NCBI RefSeq assembly: GCF_028694605.1
Contig: NZ_JAQVKP010000011.1
Location: 1-64,000, forward strand
Reading direction: 5' to 3'
DNA from: Sulfurimonas sp.
GTDB taxonomy: Bacteria > Campylobacterota > Campylobacteria > Campylobacterales > Sulfurimonadaceae
DNA length: 64,000 nt
Shown here in pieces: positions 7,499 through 15,112 of the stretch; positions within the stretch are counted from its first letter, which is position 1; each line of letters begins with the position of its first letter. Under the pieces are notes generated by a model, which made no database searches, was not told the origin of the DNA, and was given only the letters and a program-made list of their open reading frames with translations. Both the position numbers and the translations under genes were made by a program.

Positions 7499-8884
7499 TT
7501 ACGACAATCCCATCTTATAAGGATTCAAGATATTATTAGGGTCAAATGCCATTTTGATAGATTTGAAAAGTGCCATCTCTTCTGGGGTAAATGCCATCTT
7601 CATATAAGGTGCTTTTGCAAGTCCTATGCCGTGTTCTCCGCTAAGCGTTCCGCCCAAATCTATAGTTGCCTGAAAAACTTCTTCTATGGCTTGATAAGCG
7701 ATTTTTACCTGCTCGGGGTCTTTGCCGTCAACCATGACGTTTGTATGCACATTGCCATCACCCGTATGCCCAAAACATGGGATTTTTACATTGTACTTGT
7801 CGGCTATGGCATAAAATTTCTCTAAAAGCTCCGGAAGCGCAGAGCGTGGGACTGTAACATCTTCATTAAGCTTTTTGCTTCCATAAACACTTAGTGAAGG
7901 AGATGCGTTGCGTCTTGCAAACCAGAGATCAGATGCTTCTTGCTTATCTTTTGCGATTTTAAACTCACTGCATCCGTTCTCTTTAAACACCTTCTCAATT
8001 TGTGCAAGCTGAAAGTCCAAATCCTCTTCCAAGTTTCCATCCACATCCGTTACCAAAAGAGCCCCCGCATCCACAGGCAGCCCTTTTTTGTAAGTCTGCT
8101 CCACTGCTCGTATGGTAAGGTTGTCCAAAAACTCCATCGCAACAGGCGTGATACCGCTTGCCATTGTTTTATAAACCGCATTCATCGCTTCACTCACGCT
8201 AGAAAAGATTCCCATCGCCGTTTTTGTCATCTTTGGTTTTGGGATAAGTTTCAAAGTTATCTCTGTCAAAACCGCCAAAGTTCCCTCGGAAGCTATCAAA
8301 ATCCCGCTGATATTATACCCCGCCACATCCTTAATGGTGCGTTTACCAGCTTTGATGATATCGCCGTTTGGAAGCACTGCACGAGTAGCCATCACATAAT
8401 CTTTTGTAATGCCGTACTTTGCCGCACGCATACCGCCGGCATTTTCGCTTACATTGCCGCCGATGCTGGAGTACTCTTGGCTTGCAGGGTCCGGCGGATA
8501 AAAAAGCCCCACCTCTTCAACCGCTTTTTGCAGATCCATATTGATAACACCGGGTTGCACAACAGCAACCATGTTTTTCATATCAATCTCTAGGATTTTG
8601 TTCATATGGCGTTCCATGGCAAGGACGATTCCCCCGCTGCTTGGAAGTGCCCCGCCCGTAAAACCGCTCCCCGCACCACGAGGAACTATGACGATACGAC
8701 GCTCATTACAATACTTTAAAATCTTACTTACATCATCTTCATTTCTTGGAAAGATTACCGCATCAGGCTCAAAATGCTCACGTGTCGCATCGTACGAGTA
8801 AGCGATAAGATGCGCCTTATCGCTATAGATATTTTCACTTCCTACAATCTGACTAAAATAGTCCAAATCTCTTTTTTCTATCAT
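7499..8884 (-). CDS. glcD: FAD-linked D-2-hydroxyacid dehydrogenase (GlcD-like)
   Basis: FAD enzyme of the GlcD/D-lactate dehydrogenase family, oxidising glycolate or D-lactate at the membrane. The 461 residues include the PCMH-type FAD-binding motif (PRGAGSGFTGGALPSSGG), and the C-terminal FAD-oxidase domain motifs GHTGDGNVH and GEHGIGLAK. The ATG at 8884 is preferred because GGAAAG precedes it and the 24 extra residues of the longer frame match nothing conserved. The start lies inside the 3' end of the pgbA-like gene (32-bp overlap). The pair pgbA-glcD next to an M23 peptidase matches the HP0506-HP0509 and Cj1213c-Cj1215 neighbourhoods. No GlcE/GlcF partner is seen here. Confidence 0.9.
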   Translation of the reverse strand: MIEKRDLDYFSQIVGSENIYSDKAHLIAYSYDATREHFEPDAVIFPRNEDDVSKILKYCNERRIVIVPRGAGSGFTGGALPSSGGIVLAMERHMNKILEIDMKNMVAVVQPGVINMDLQKAVEEVGLFYPPDPASQEYSSIGGNVSENAGGMRAAKYGITKDYVMATRAVLPNGDIIKAGKRTIKDVAGYNISGILIASEGTLAVLTEITLKLIPKPKMTKTAMGIFSSVSEAMNAVYKTMASGITPVAMEFLDNLTIRAVEQTYKKGLPVDAGALLVTDVDGNLEEDLDFQLAQIEKVFKENGCSEFKIAKDKQEASDLWFARRNASPSLSVYGSKKLNEDVTVPRSALPELLEKFYAIADKYNVKIPCFGHTGDGNVHTNVMVDGKDPEQVKIAYQAIEEVFQATIDLGGTLSGEHGIGLAKAPYMKMAFTPEEMALFKSIKMAFDPNNILNPYKMGLS

Positions 8885-9695
8885 CTTTCTTTCCTTCAAA
8901 ATCAAACTCTTTAAGTAAATCTTCAAATCTCTCGCCACCGCTCTTAAGTATCTCATAAAGCCCTTTATGACCGCGGTTTGCTTCTACCATCAGCTCATAA
9001 TAGTACGGCTCATACTCCTTAAGCTCATTACTTCCCTCTCCCCACCAAGCAGCATCAATCTTTTCAATTCTTGTGTAAAAAGGGAGCTTTATCTCTTTTT
9101 GCTCCACTTTAGCATCCGTAATTGCCAAAATCTTAAAGCTCTTTGCATCCAGCGTAAAAACCCTGTTTTGCAAAAATAGAAAAACAAGCCCCACCGAACT
9201 CTCGGTACTCATCTGTGAAAAGTCGCTTCTTAATGGTGTCGGGTGTCCATTAAAAGAGAGCAGCGCAGCAAAAAGATCCGGATGTACCCACCCAAGAGCA
9301 GAACTCTTTGTGATTCTGTAGTAAATCTCCTCGCTTGGAGCTATCAGAAGTCCTCTGGTGTAGCCAAAAGCCAAAACAACCTCATCGCCAACTTCGACAC
9401 TCCACTTCCCCTTTGGCAATGAGCCGCTGCTAAGCGCATCATACTCGCCTATGGAGAGTTTTGCTTTTTTTGTACTTGCGTCAAAGCTCTCAACTACAAC
9501 ACTTGCGACAATACTTCTCTTGTCGTTAGCTATTTTATGCACCACAAAACCGCTCACGCCTACATCAATCTTATCAACCTGAATCGTCACTTCGGTTGCA
9601 CCCTCATTGACGCTTACAACAGGAGATTGTACAACTGCTCCAAAGAGCTGCAACACTGCTAGAACCGATAAAAATAAATACTTCATTTTTTTCAC
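8853..9695 (-). CDS. pgbA: secreted protein of the PgbA N-terminal family
   Basis: A 280-residue protein with a clear signal peptide (MKKMKYLFLSVLAVLQLFGAV) and otherwise a soluble, beta-rich body ending in a charged tail. The family assignment to plasminogen-binding protein PgbA (N-terminal domain) comes mainly from its position before glcD and beside a Csd3-type peptidase, as in Helicobacter pylori. In a free-living organism plasminogen is not a plausible ligand, so a cell-envelope role is more likely. It lacks the long lysine-rich C-terminal extension of H. pylori PgbA. Confidence 0.6.
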   Translation of the reverse strand: MKKMKYLFLSVLAVLQLFGAVVQSPVVSVNEGATEVTIQVDKIDVGVSGFVVHKIANDKRSIVASVVVESFDASTKKAKLSIGEYDALSSGSLPKGKWSVEVGDEVVLAFGYTRGLLIAPSEEIYYRITKSSALGWVHPDLFAALLSFNGHPTPLRSDFSQMSTESSVGLVFLFLQNRVFTLDAKSFKILAITDAKVEQKEIKLPFYTRIEKIDAAWWGEGSNELKEYEPYYYELMVEANRGHKGLYEILKSGGERFEDLLKEFDFEGKKDDRKKRFGLF

Positions 9696-9715
9696 TTTGC
9701 AAATAATATAGTGCG

Positions 9716-9721
9716 ATTATA
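9716..9721 (-). promoter_or_regulatory. -10 element for the pgbA-glcD-mntA-hepT-brkB series
   Basis: TATAAT on the minus strand 21 bp before the pgbA-like start, preceded by the T-rich context usual for this phylum and no clear -35 box. Being the only good promoter in this divergent 94-bp gap, it probably drives the whole leftward series. Confidence 0.45.
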
Positions 9722-9789
9722 GCAAACAAACCTCACACTAAGGCAAATTTTGTTAAAGTTTTAAAAATTCATAGTTACGGTTTTACAGT

Positions 9790-10995
9790 ATGGTACGATT
9801 ATTCCTTTTTTTACTTTTGACGATTTCTCTCTATGGCGCACGTGTCGAGACATTTCGTTGGAGTAACGGTGAGACATATCTCTCCTTTTTAGAGAGAAAC
9901 AAACTCCCGCTCAAACCTCTTTTTTATAGCCTTGATGAAGATGAAAAACAGCTTACAGAAGAGATTATCTCCGGTGTTCACTGCAAAGAGACAAGGGACA
10001 AAGACGGCTCTGTTTTGCAAGTTTTCATTCCACTAAATGAAGAGCTGCAAATCCATATCTATAAAAAAAAAGAGGAGTATTTCTTTGAGACTATTCCTAT
10101 CATAAGCGAAACAAGAACAGAGGCGTTTATTTTAAAAATCCAAAACTCCCCGTATCAAGATATACTTGATGAAACAGGGTCTAAAAAACTTGCTACTATT
10201 TTCGTGGAAGGATTTCAAAACTCTCTTAACTTTAGAAAAGACCTCAAAAAAGGGGACACGCTTGTAATGGTTTATGAACAAAAATACCGCTTAGGACAGC
10301 CTTTTTCAATGCCTACACTCAAAGCTTCGATGATAGAAGTCCATGGAAAAAACCACTATATCTATTTGGGTGCTGATGAAAGATACTATAACCAAGACGG
10401 AAACGAACTTCAAGGCTATTTTTTAGGAATTCCTGTAAAAAACGCAAGAATATCTTCTGAATTTACAAAAAAAAGATTCCATCCCATACTTAAAAAGTAT
10501 CGTGCCCATTTAGGCGTGGACTATGCAGCAGGACGCGGCACTCCCATATACTCTGCCGGGGATGGAAGGATTTCGTTTATAGGAGATTCGGCAGGATATG
10601 GAAAGGTAACCAAGATTCAACATAGCGATGGATATCTCACTCTCTATGCACACCAAAACTCTTTCAAAAAAGGGCTGAGGAGCGGCTCAAATATCAAAAA
10701 AGGAGAAGTTATTGGCTATGTAGGAAGCACAGGACTCTCCACAGGACCACATCTTCACTTTGGTCTCTATAAAGATGGCGAAGCCATCGACCCGCTGCGC
10801 GTGGTACAAGTCGCAACAAAAAAGATTTCATCCAAAGAGAGAGAAGCCTTTTTCAAACTTAAAGAAAACTACAACAAAGATATAGATTCCCATATCACCA
10901 ATGAGACAAAATTTGTAAGAGCCTCAATGCCGGAAAATGTCTGCTACTTTTTTGATGAAGATACCAAACATGAGCAATCTTCTCCGGCGGGTTAA
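9790..10995 (+). CDS. csd3: M23 (LytM) peptidoglycan peptidase, Csd3-like
   Basis: Zinc peptidase acting on peptidoglycan cross-links or stem peptides in the periplasm; the Csd3/HdpA group shapes helical cells. The 401 residues are close to H. pylori Csd3. An N-terminal signal peptide (MVRLFLFLLLTISLYG), two inhibitory or linking domains, then a LytM domain with zinc ligands H240 and D244 (HLGVD), H288 and the HLHFG motif (H321, H323). The divergent pgbA-glcD neighbours repeat the H. pylori order. Its stop shares the palindrome TTAATTAA with the stop of priA on the other strand. Confidence 0.88.
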   Translation: MVRLFLFLLLTISLYGARVETFRWSNGETYLSFLERNKLPLKPLFYSLDEDEKQLTEEIISGVHCKETRDKDGSVLQVFIPLNEELQIHIYKKKEEYFFETIPIISETRTEAFILKIQNSPYQDILDETGSKKLATIFVEGFQNSLNFRKDLKKGDTLVMVYEQKYRLGQPFSMPTLKASMIEVHGKNHYIYLGADERYYNQDGNELQGYFLGIPVKNARISSEFTKKRFHPILKKYRAHLGVDYAAGRGTPIYSAGDGRISFIGDSAGYGKVTKIQHSDGYLTLYAHQNSFKKGLRSGSNIKKGEVIGYVGSTGLSTGPHLHFGLYKDGEAIDPLRVVQVATKKISSKEREAFFKLKENYNKDIDSHITNETKFVRASMPENVCYFFDEDTKHEQSSPAG

Positions 10996-12857
10996 TTAAA
11001 CTCTACTGGATCCATATCTATTTCTGCAAGAGCATTTTTACACACACTAACCGCTTTGATAATCTCCGTACTCTTATCTGAGCGTAAAAGTATCTCAAAG
11101 CGGTACTTGTCCGCCACTCTCTCAATACCGCACTTTCCAAAGCCGACAATCTCTACGCCTGCAAACGCACGCAAGCACTCCGCCATCTCATGCATCGCCT
11201 CTTGCGCCTTCACTCCGTTTTTGTGTGAAAACAGAACTCTGCAAAGCTTTTTGTAGGGCGGATAAAGCTCTTTGCGATACTCTTTTTCTTCTTCTAAAAA
11301 CGCCTCATAATCTTGCACGAAGGTTTTAAAAAACTCCTCATTAAAGCTCTGCACAAGCACTTTGGCACTCTCTTTGCGCCCGCATCTGCCCGCTACTTGT
11401 ACAAGTGTGGAGAGTGCTTTTTCTCTTGCTCTATAGTCGCTCATGCCAAGCATATTGTCCATTCCCAAGACCACCGCCAACGCCACACCGTGATAGTCAT
11501 GCCCCTTGCTGAGCATCTGCGTACCTATGAGGACATCTATCTCTTTGGCATTAAATCGCTCCAACATCTCTTCAAGCTTTTTGGCGGTGGTAATGGTATC
11601 TCTGTCAAACTGTTCTACTCTGGCATCACTTATCTGCTCTCGTACCTCTTTGAGCGCTTCTGCCGTCCCTAGTCTGGAACTGACAAGATGCTCACTGCCA
11701 CACTCTGAGCACTTTTGCGGTATAGCTTGTGCAAAGTTACAGTAATGGCACTTCAAAGAGCGGGTCTTTTGATGCACACTCATCCCCACACTGCAAAAAA
11801 CACACTTGTATGTATGCCCGCAATCACCGCAAATAAGATACTTAAAGTTCGCACGTGTTGGGAGAAAAAGGATGGACTGCTCTTTTTGCTCCACACTTTT
11901 TTGCAAATGCTTAACTACAAGCGGTGAGAGACTTTCCACGCTCCGCTCATAGATAAACTCTTTTTGGGCGTTGAAGTAACCGCCTTTAAGCCTAAAATAC
12001 GGAAACTTAACATAGCTGGTCAAACTCGGCGTCGCACTTCCAAGCACCACAGGCACATCATAGAGTTTTCCCATATAGATGGCGATATCTCGGGCATTGT
12101 AGCGTGGACGGGAAGAGGATTTATAGCTATCGTCATGCTCCTCATCCACCACTATCAGCCCCAAATCCCTAAGCGGCAAAAAGAGAGCCGAGCGCGGACC
12201 CGCTACTATCATCGCACTTCCGTCATAGATAGATAAGAGTGCTTTTTTCTTCTGAGACGGCGAGAGTTTAGAGTGCCAAAAAACAACGCTATCGCCAAAG
12301 TGAAGCTTGAGCCGTTTACTCATCTGAGGCGTAAGTGAGATTTCCGGCATAAGAAAGATAGAACGCTTTTTTTGCGCAATCATCTCCTCAAAGTACCGCA
12401 TATAAATTTCTGTTTTACCACTTCCAGTATCGCCAAAAAGCACAGAGACAGGATGTTTTTTCAAAAACGCCAACGCCTCGTTTTGTTTGTCTGAGAGCCG
12501 GATGCCAGATTCCAAATCAAGTTTGGAATGACGACTGTCGTCATTCTGAACTTGATTCAGGATCTCCCCACCCCCAAAAGCCACCATTACCCCCAGTGCC
12601 TCACCAAGCGAACAAAAGTAGTAAGAAGCCATAAAAATTGCTATTTCAAGCTGCTTTGGCGAATAGTGAAATGAACCTGTCTCTAAAATCTCCAAACACT
12701 CAAACGACGGCTCATTACACACCGCCACAACCACACCCTCAACTTCTTTACCACGCATAGCAACGCTTACTTTTGCGCCAACAAGGGTGGTATGCCGACT
12801 TTGGTATGTTAAGAGTTCTAGCGGTGAGTTAAGAAGTGCGATGTTATAGTAATTCAA
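10992..12857 (-). CDS. priA: primosomal helicase PriA (N')
   Basis: Superfamily 2 helicase that reloads the replisome at stalled forks. The 621 residues comprise an N-terminal DNA-binding domain, the motor with Walker A GDTGSGKTE (142-150) and DEEHD, and four CxxC pairs forming two zinc sites (CGDCG to CSECG). The start is a TTG; an in-frame stop lies seven codons upstream and the next Met is residue 34. Epsilonproteobacterial PriA begins with a similar xxFY..LL.S..E.LTYQS stretch. Residues about 98-117 are encoded by a 59-bp palindromic repeat (12507-12565) inserted in frame just before the helicase domain. The gene starts 18 bp after the RelE-like toxin. Confidence 0.95.
   Translation of the reverse strand: MNYYNIALLNSPLELLTYQSRHTTLVGAKVSVAMRGKEVEGVVVAVCNEPSFECLEILETGSFHYSPKQLEIAIFMASYYFCSLGEALGVMVAFGGGEILNQVQNDDSRHSKLDLESGIRLSDKQNEALAFLKKHPVSVLFGDTGSGKTEIYMRYFEEMIAQKKRSIFLMPEISLTPQMSKRLKLHFGDSVVFWHSKLSPSQKKKALLSIYDGSAMIVAGPRSALFLPLRDLGLIVVDEEHDDSYKSSSRPRYNARDIAIYMGKLYDVPVVLGSATPSLTSYVKFPYFRLKGGYFNAQKEFIYERSVESLSPLVVKHLQKSVEQKEQSILFLPTRANFKYLICGDCGHTYKCVFCSVGMSVHQKTRSLKCHYCNFAQAIPQKCSECGSEHLVSSRLGTAEALKEVREQISDARVEQFDRDTITTAKKLEEMLERFNAKEIDVLIGTQMLSKGHDYHGVALAVVLGMDNMLGMSDYRAREKALSTLVQVAGRCGRKESAKVLVQSFNEEFFKTFVQDYEAFLEEEKEYRKELYPPYKKLCRVLFSHKNGVKAQEAMHEMAECLRAFAGVEIVGFGKCGIERVADKYRFEILLRSDKSTEIIKAVSVCKNALAEIDMDPVEFN
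12507..12565. repeat. 59-bp palindromic element inserted in frame in priA
   Basis: Two 29-bp arms around a single central base (T12536). The inner 10 bp are a perfect inverted repeat (GAATGACGAC / GTCGTCATTC) and 24 of 29 positions pair overall. Read in the priA frame it encodes about 20 polar residues (...NQVQNDDSRHSKLDLES) between the DNA-binding and helicase domains without breaking the gene. A single-arm copy, 26 of 28 bases identical, lies at 14559-14586. This behaviour resembles Rickettsia palindromic elements (RPE). The family name here is not known to me. Confidence 0.8.
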
Positions 12858-12875
12858 AGGTTTTTGTTCAAATTT

Positions 12876-13160
12876 TCAATCATAAGCATTTTGTCGATGC
12901 TTAAAATCAACCACCACGACTACGACTTTTTCATTCTCTACAAGATAAAAAAGTCTATAGTTTCCGATGCGATAGCGATAGTATTCCTCAAACTCACCTT
13001 TGAGTTTTTTGATATTCGTCCCAAAAAATGGATTTCTTTTTAACTGCGGATAAACAACATTGACTATTTTATCGTACTGTTTTTTATCAATTTCATTTTT
13101 AATTTTTATAAAAGAGTTAGCTTCTGCAATTAAAAAATCAGACAACTGTATAATCCCCAT
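12876..13160 (-). CDS. RelE/ParE-family toxin
   Basis: Probable mRNA-cleaving or gyrase-targeting toxin of the RelE/ParE superfamily. The 94 residues show the fold's typical central run (LKRNPFFGTNIKKLKG) and the C-terminal strands YRYRIGNYRLFYLVEN...VVVVDFKHRQNAY, in which R, K and H residues would form the active site. The start codon lies 23 bp inside the antitoxin gene, the usual antitoxin-first arrangement. priA follows only 18 bp after the stop. Whether it acts on the ribosome cannot be told from sequence. Confidence 0.85.
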   Translation of the reverse strand: MGIIQLSDFLIAEANSFIKIKNEIDKKQYDKIVNVVYPQLKRNPFFGTNIKKLKGEFEEYYRYRIGNYRLFYLVENEKVVVVVVDFKHRQNAYD

Positions 13161-13374
13161 TTTTTAGCTCAGAAAACCCATTTCTTAGGCTCTTTACTAA
13201 CTCTTTGTCATTCATAATTTCACTCATTTCATTATCATCTACATATTGAGATGATGAAAGATACTGCATTGTGGCAAATTCTATAAAATTAGAAATATTT
13301 CTTCTTTGTCCATCAGCGGCAAGTTTTATCATTTCATAAATGGAATCATCAATCTTCATTGTTAAAGTTTTCAT
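13138..13374 (-). CDS. ribbon-helix-helix-type antitoxin (RelB/CopG-like)
   Basis: Partner of the downstream RelE/ParE toxin. The 78 residues start with a short strand plus helix pattern (MKTLTMKIDDSIYEMIKLAADGQ..NISNFIEFA) typical of RHH DNA-binding antitoxins, followed by an acidic toxin-binding tail. It probably represses its own promoter; a TATAAT is present at 13395-13400 just upstream. The 3' end overlaps the toxin start by 23 bp. Confidence 0.8.
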   Translation of the reverse strand: MKTLTMKIDDSIYEMIKLAADGQRRNISNFIEFATMQYLSSSQYVDDNEMSEIMNDKELVKSLRNGFSELKNGDYTVV

Positions 13375-13394
13375 AATTAAGTTCCTTTTGGAAT

Positions 13395-13400
13395 ATTATA
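13395..13400 (-). promoter_or_regulatory. -10 element of the toxin-antitoxin operon
   Basis: Minus-strand TATAAT 20 bp before the antitoxin ATG, in A/T-rich DNA without a clear -35 box. It would give a very short leader containing AAAAGGAA as the ribosome-binding site. Confidence 0.45.
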
Positions 13401-13474
13401 ACTAAAATCTCTAATTATATAAATTGCTAATTTTTAACCTGATATAAAATTGTTGTATCTAGCATAATCTATTT

Positions 13475-13903
13475 CTAATTGGTAAGTTGATTGCAGTATG
13501 TACCGCTTGTACATCCAAAAGAGCCTGTCGTGGCATTATAATCAAATTGCGTAGAAGTTGAGCCAACCCAGTATCTGTAGGAGCCGTTACCGTTTGCTCC
13601 ATTGTTGTCCCAGTGACCTGAAGTGGAACTTGGCGTCATTGGAGTTATAAGAACTCCGCCAAAAAGCCCGCCGGTGTCCAAGTTTGCGGCAGTTATATAA
13701 CTTCCGCCGCTGCCCAGCACCACATTTTTTTGTCTGTTGTTTGCTATGGCAGCCCTGATGGTAGCAACATCGCCTTTGCCTTTGGCTATATCCGCCTGTT
13801 CTCTCACACCTGCAAATTTTGGGAGTGCCACCGAAGCGAGTATGCCAAGCACCACGATGACAAAGATAAGCTCAATAACGGTAAAAGCGTGGGAGCGTTT
13901 CAT
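13475..13903 (-). CDS. type IV pilin-like protein (pseudopilin) with alanine before the cleavage site
   Basis: 142-residue protein with a short basic leader (MKRSHA) and the N-methylation motif FTVIELIFVIVVLGILA that forms the pilin helix. Prepilin peptidase normally cleaves after glycine; here the residue before the phenylalanine is alanine, which the enzyme may tolerate. The globular part is small, with two cysteines near the end (C..YC) that could form the D-loop disulfide. It may be a minor pilin or GspG/H-like pseudopilin. A second pilin-like gene lies just upstream in the same orientation. Confidence 0.8.
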   Translation of the reverse strand: MKRSHAFTVIELIFVIVVLGILASVALPKFAGVREQADIAKGKGDVATIRAAIANNRQKNVVLGSGGSYITAANLDTGGLFGGVLITPMTPSSTSGHWDNNGANGNGSYRYWVGSTSTQFDYNATTGSFGCTSGTYCNQLTN

Positions 13904-13971
13904 AGAAGACCTTGCGTAATAATTTTAAAATTATCCTCAGACAACTTTAAAATGATTACCCTCTATATGCA

Positions 13972-13997
13972 TTCCACCTCTGGAGAGGTGGAACGAG
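13972..13997. repeat. palindromic repeat after the upstream pilin gene
   Basis: TTCCACCTCT-GG-AGAGGTGGAA is a perfect 10-bp palindrome ending in CGAG, 8 bp after the stop of the pilin-like gene. Its right arm AGAGGTGGAACGAG (13984-13997) occurs as an exact 14-base inverted copy at 14531-14544 on the far side of that gene. No T-run follows on the minus strand, so it looks like a dispersed repeat rather than a simple terminator. Confidence 0.65.
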
Positions 13998-14001
13998 GAA
14001 A

Positions 14002-14415
14002 TTACCATGTAGTAACAGCACCCGAAGCAGTATCTGAAACCTTCCATCTTGGAGCACTTGTCGCATTGCCATCCATAAAATCCACACCAAATTTCCCACC
14101 AGCTGTAGTATTTGCATCAAAAGTACAATCATTCTGATGTGAAAGCTCTTCAGGAATTGTATCAAGTTGCAATAACAACTCCGCTTGAGTATCGCATAAT
14201 GTAGTAACAAGTCCTGTTCCTATCGTACCACTAATAGACTGAGCCCACAGAGCAGGACCAACAGTTCTATTCAACGTACCAACAAAAGCATCAACTTTAC
14301 TATTGTGTGCTTGCTCAGAAACACCAATAAACTTCGGCAATGCAACCGCAGCCAAAATACCCAAAATTACGATTACGAAAATCAACTCTATCATAGTAAA
14401 ACCAGCTCTTTTCAT
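14002..14415 (-). CDS. type IV pilin-like protein
   Basis: 137-residue prepilin with a canonical leader and cleavage site (MKRAG before FTMIELIFVIVILGILAAVALPKF), including the conserved Glu at +5. The mature protein would form a long helix and small globular head with two Cys (C..DC) spaced as a D-loop. It may be a minor pilin for type IV pili or a type II secretion pseudopilin; comEC and comEA elsewhere in the window make a competence pilus possible. It is flanked by inverted copies of a short palindromic repeat. Confidence 0.85.
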   Translation of the reverse strand: MKRAGFTMIELIFVIVILGILAAVALPKFIGVSEQAHNSKVDAFVGTLNRTVGPALWAQSISGTIGTGLVTTLCDTQAELLLQLDTIPEELSHQNDCTFDANTTAGGKFGVDFMDGNATSAPRWKVSDTASGAVTTW

Positions 14416-14530
14416 AAGAACTCCTTTTGTAGAAAAATTTGGGTTACACTTATAACCTTAAGAGCTATTATGAAACATAGAAGATTAATTGTTGCTTAAT
14501 GTGATATTTCTTTTCGTTTTTCTAGTTTTT

Positions 14531-14586
14531 CTCGTTCCACCTCTCCCGAGGTGTCCTCTCGTCATCCTGAACTTGATTTAGGATCT
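14531..14586. repeat. composite of two dispersed repeat families
   Basis: CTCGTTCCACCTCT (14531-14544) is the exact inverted copy of 13984-13997 and folds with GAGGTG to a small hairpin. It is followed directly by TCGTCATCCTGAACTTGATT... (14559-14586), which matches one arm of the priA palindrome at 26 of 28 positions. Both repeats thus meet in the spacer between the pilin and flagellar genes. It looks like a chimaeric remnant or a preferred insertion spot. Confidence 0.65.
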
Positions 14587-14624
14587 TTGGTTTGCAAGAA
14601 GTCTATTAAATAAAAAATCCATTT

Positions 14625-14640
14625 TGGAACTATATTTGCT
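14625..14640 (+). promoter_or_regulatory. sigma-54 promoter of flgBC-fliE
   Basis: TGGAAC-TATAT-TTGCT has the GG (-24) and GC (-12) dinucleotides separated by exactly 10 bp and closely follows the TGGCAC-N5-TTGCW consensus. Transcription would begin about 12 bp further on, before the flgB RBS (AGAGGAG). Rod genes are RpoN-controlled in Helicobacter and Campylobacter, so dependence on RpoN and an FlgR-type activator is expected. Confidence 0.8.
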
Positions 14641-14667
14641 TATGATAGAGAAAAAAGAGGAGTTTTC

Positions 14668-15099
14668 ATGAGCATACAGGTTTCAGCTACGCAAGAACTT
14701 GCTGCAAAAGCGCTTGATTATAGGGCTATTCGTCAGGACATGATATCTTCAAATATCGCAAATGCCGATACTCCTTTTTATAGACCTCGTGATATCCGTT
14801 TTGAAGATATGCTAGCGCAAGAAAAGGCAAAAGTGCTTGGGACTGGCAGCCCAAAACTTGAGATGGCACAAACAAGCAGTGCGCATTTTGCCCTTCAAGA
14901 AGAGCAGAGTACATCCAAGGCAAAGACATTTTTTCGTGATGGACATATGGCGCGCAATGACGGAAACAGTGTCGATTTGGATGTTGAGACTACGGAGATG
15001 AGCAAAAACTCTGTTATGTTCAACGCTCTTGTCAATGCGATGAAAAAAGATAGCGGCATCTATAAGAGCGTTATTGATTCATCTTCAAAAATCAGTTAA
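14668..15099 (+). CDS. flgB: flagellar proximal rod protein FlgB
   Basis: Component of the proximal rod of the flagellar basal body. The 143 residues include the rod-family N-terminal motif (ISSNIANADTPFYRPRDI) and a conserved C-terminal helix. First gene of the flgB-flgC-fliE set behind a sigma-54 promoter, with a good RBS (AGAGGAG). The order followed by ftsI matches HP1559-HP1556 in Helicobacter pylori. Confidence 0.95.
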   Translation: MSIQVSATQELAAKALDYRAIRQDMISSNIANADTPFYRPRDIRFEDMLAQEKAKVLGTGSPKLEMAQTSSAHFALQEEQSTSKAKTFFRDGHMARNDGNSVDLDVETTEMSKNSVMFNALVNAMKKDSGIYKSVIDSSSKIS

Positions 15100-15112
15100 A
15101 GGTTTCATAAGT

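Noticed and set aside
7940-8593. 217-codon open frame on the plus strand
   Set aside because: It lies wholly antisense to glcD, the protein composition (many His, Cys, Arg) is that of a shadow frame, and there is no RBS.
12507-14586. Insertion sequence or transposon
   Set aside because: No transposase frame lies in or near the repeats; the copies are too short, so they are described as palindromic repeats only.
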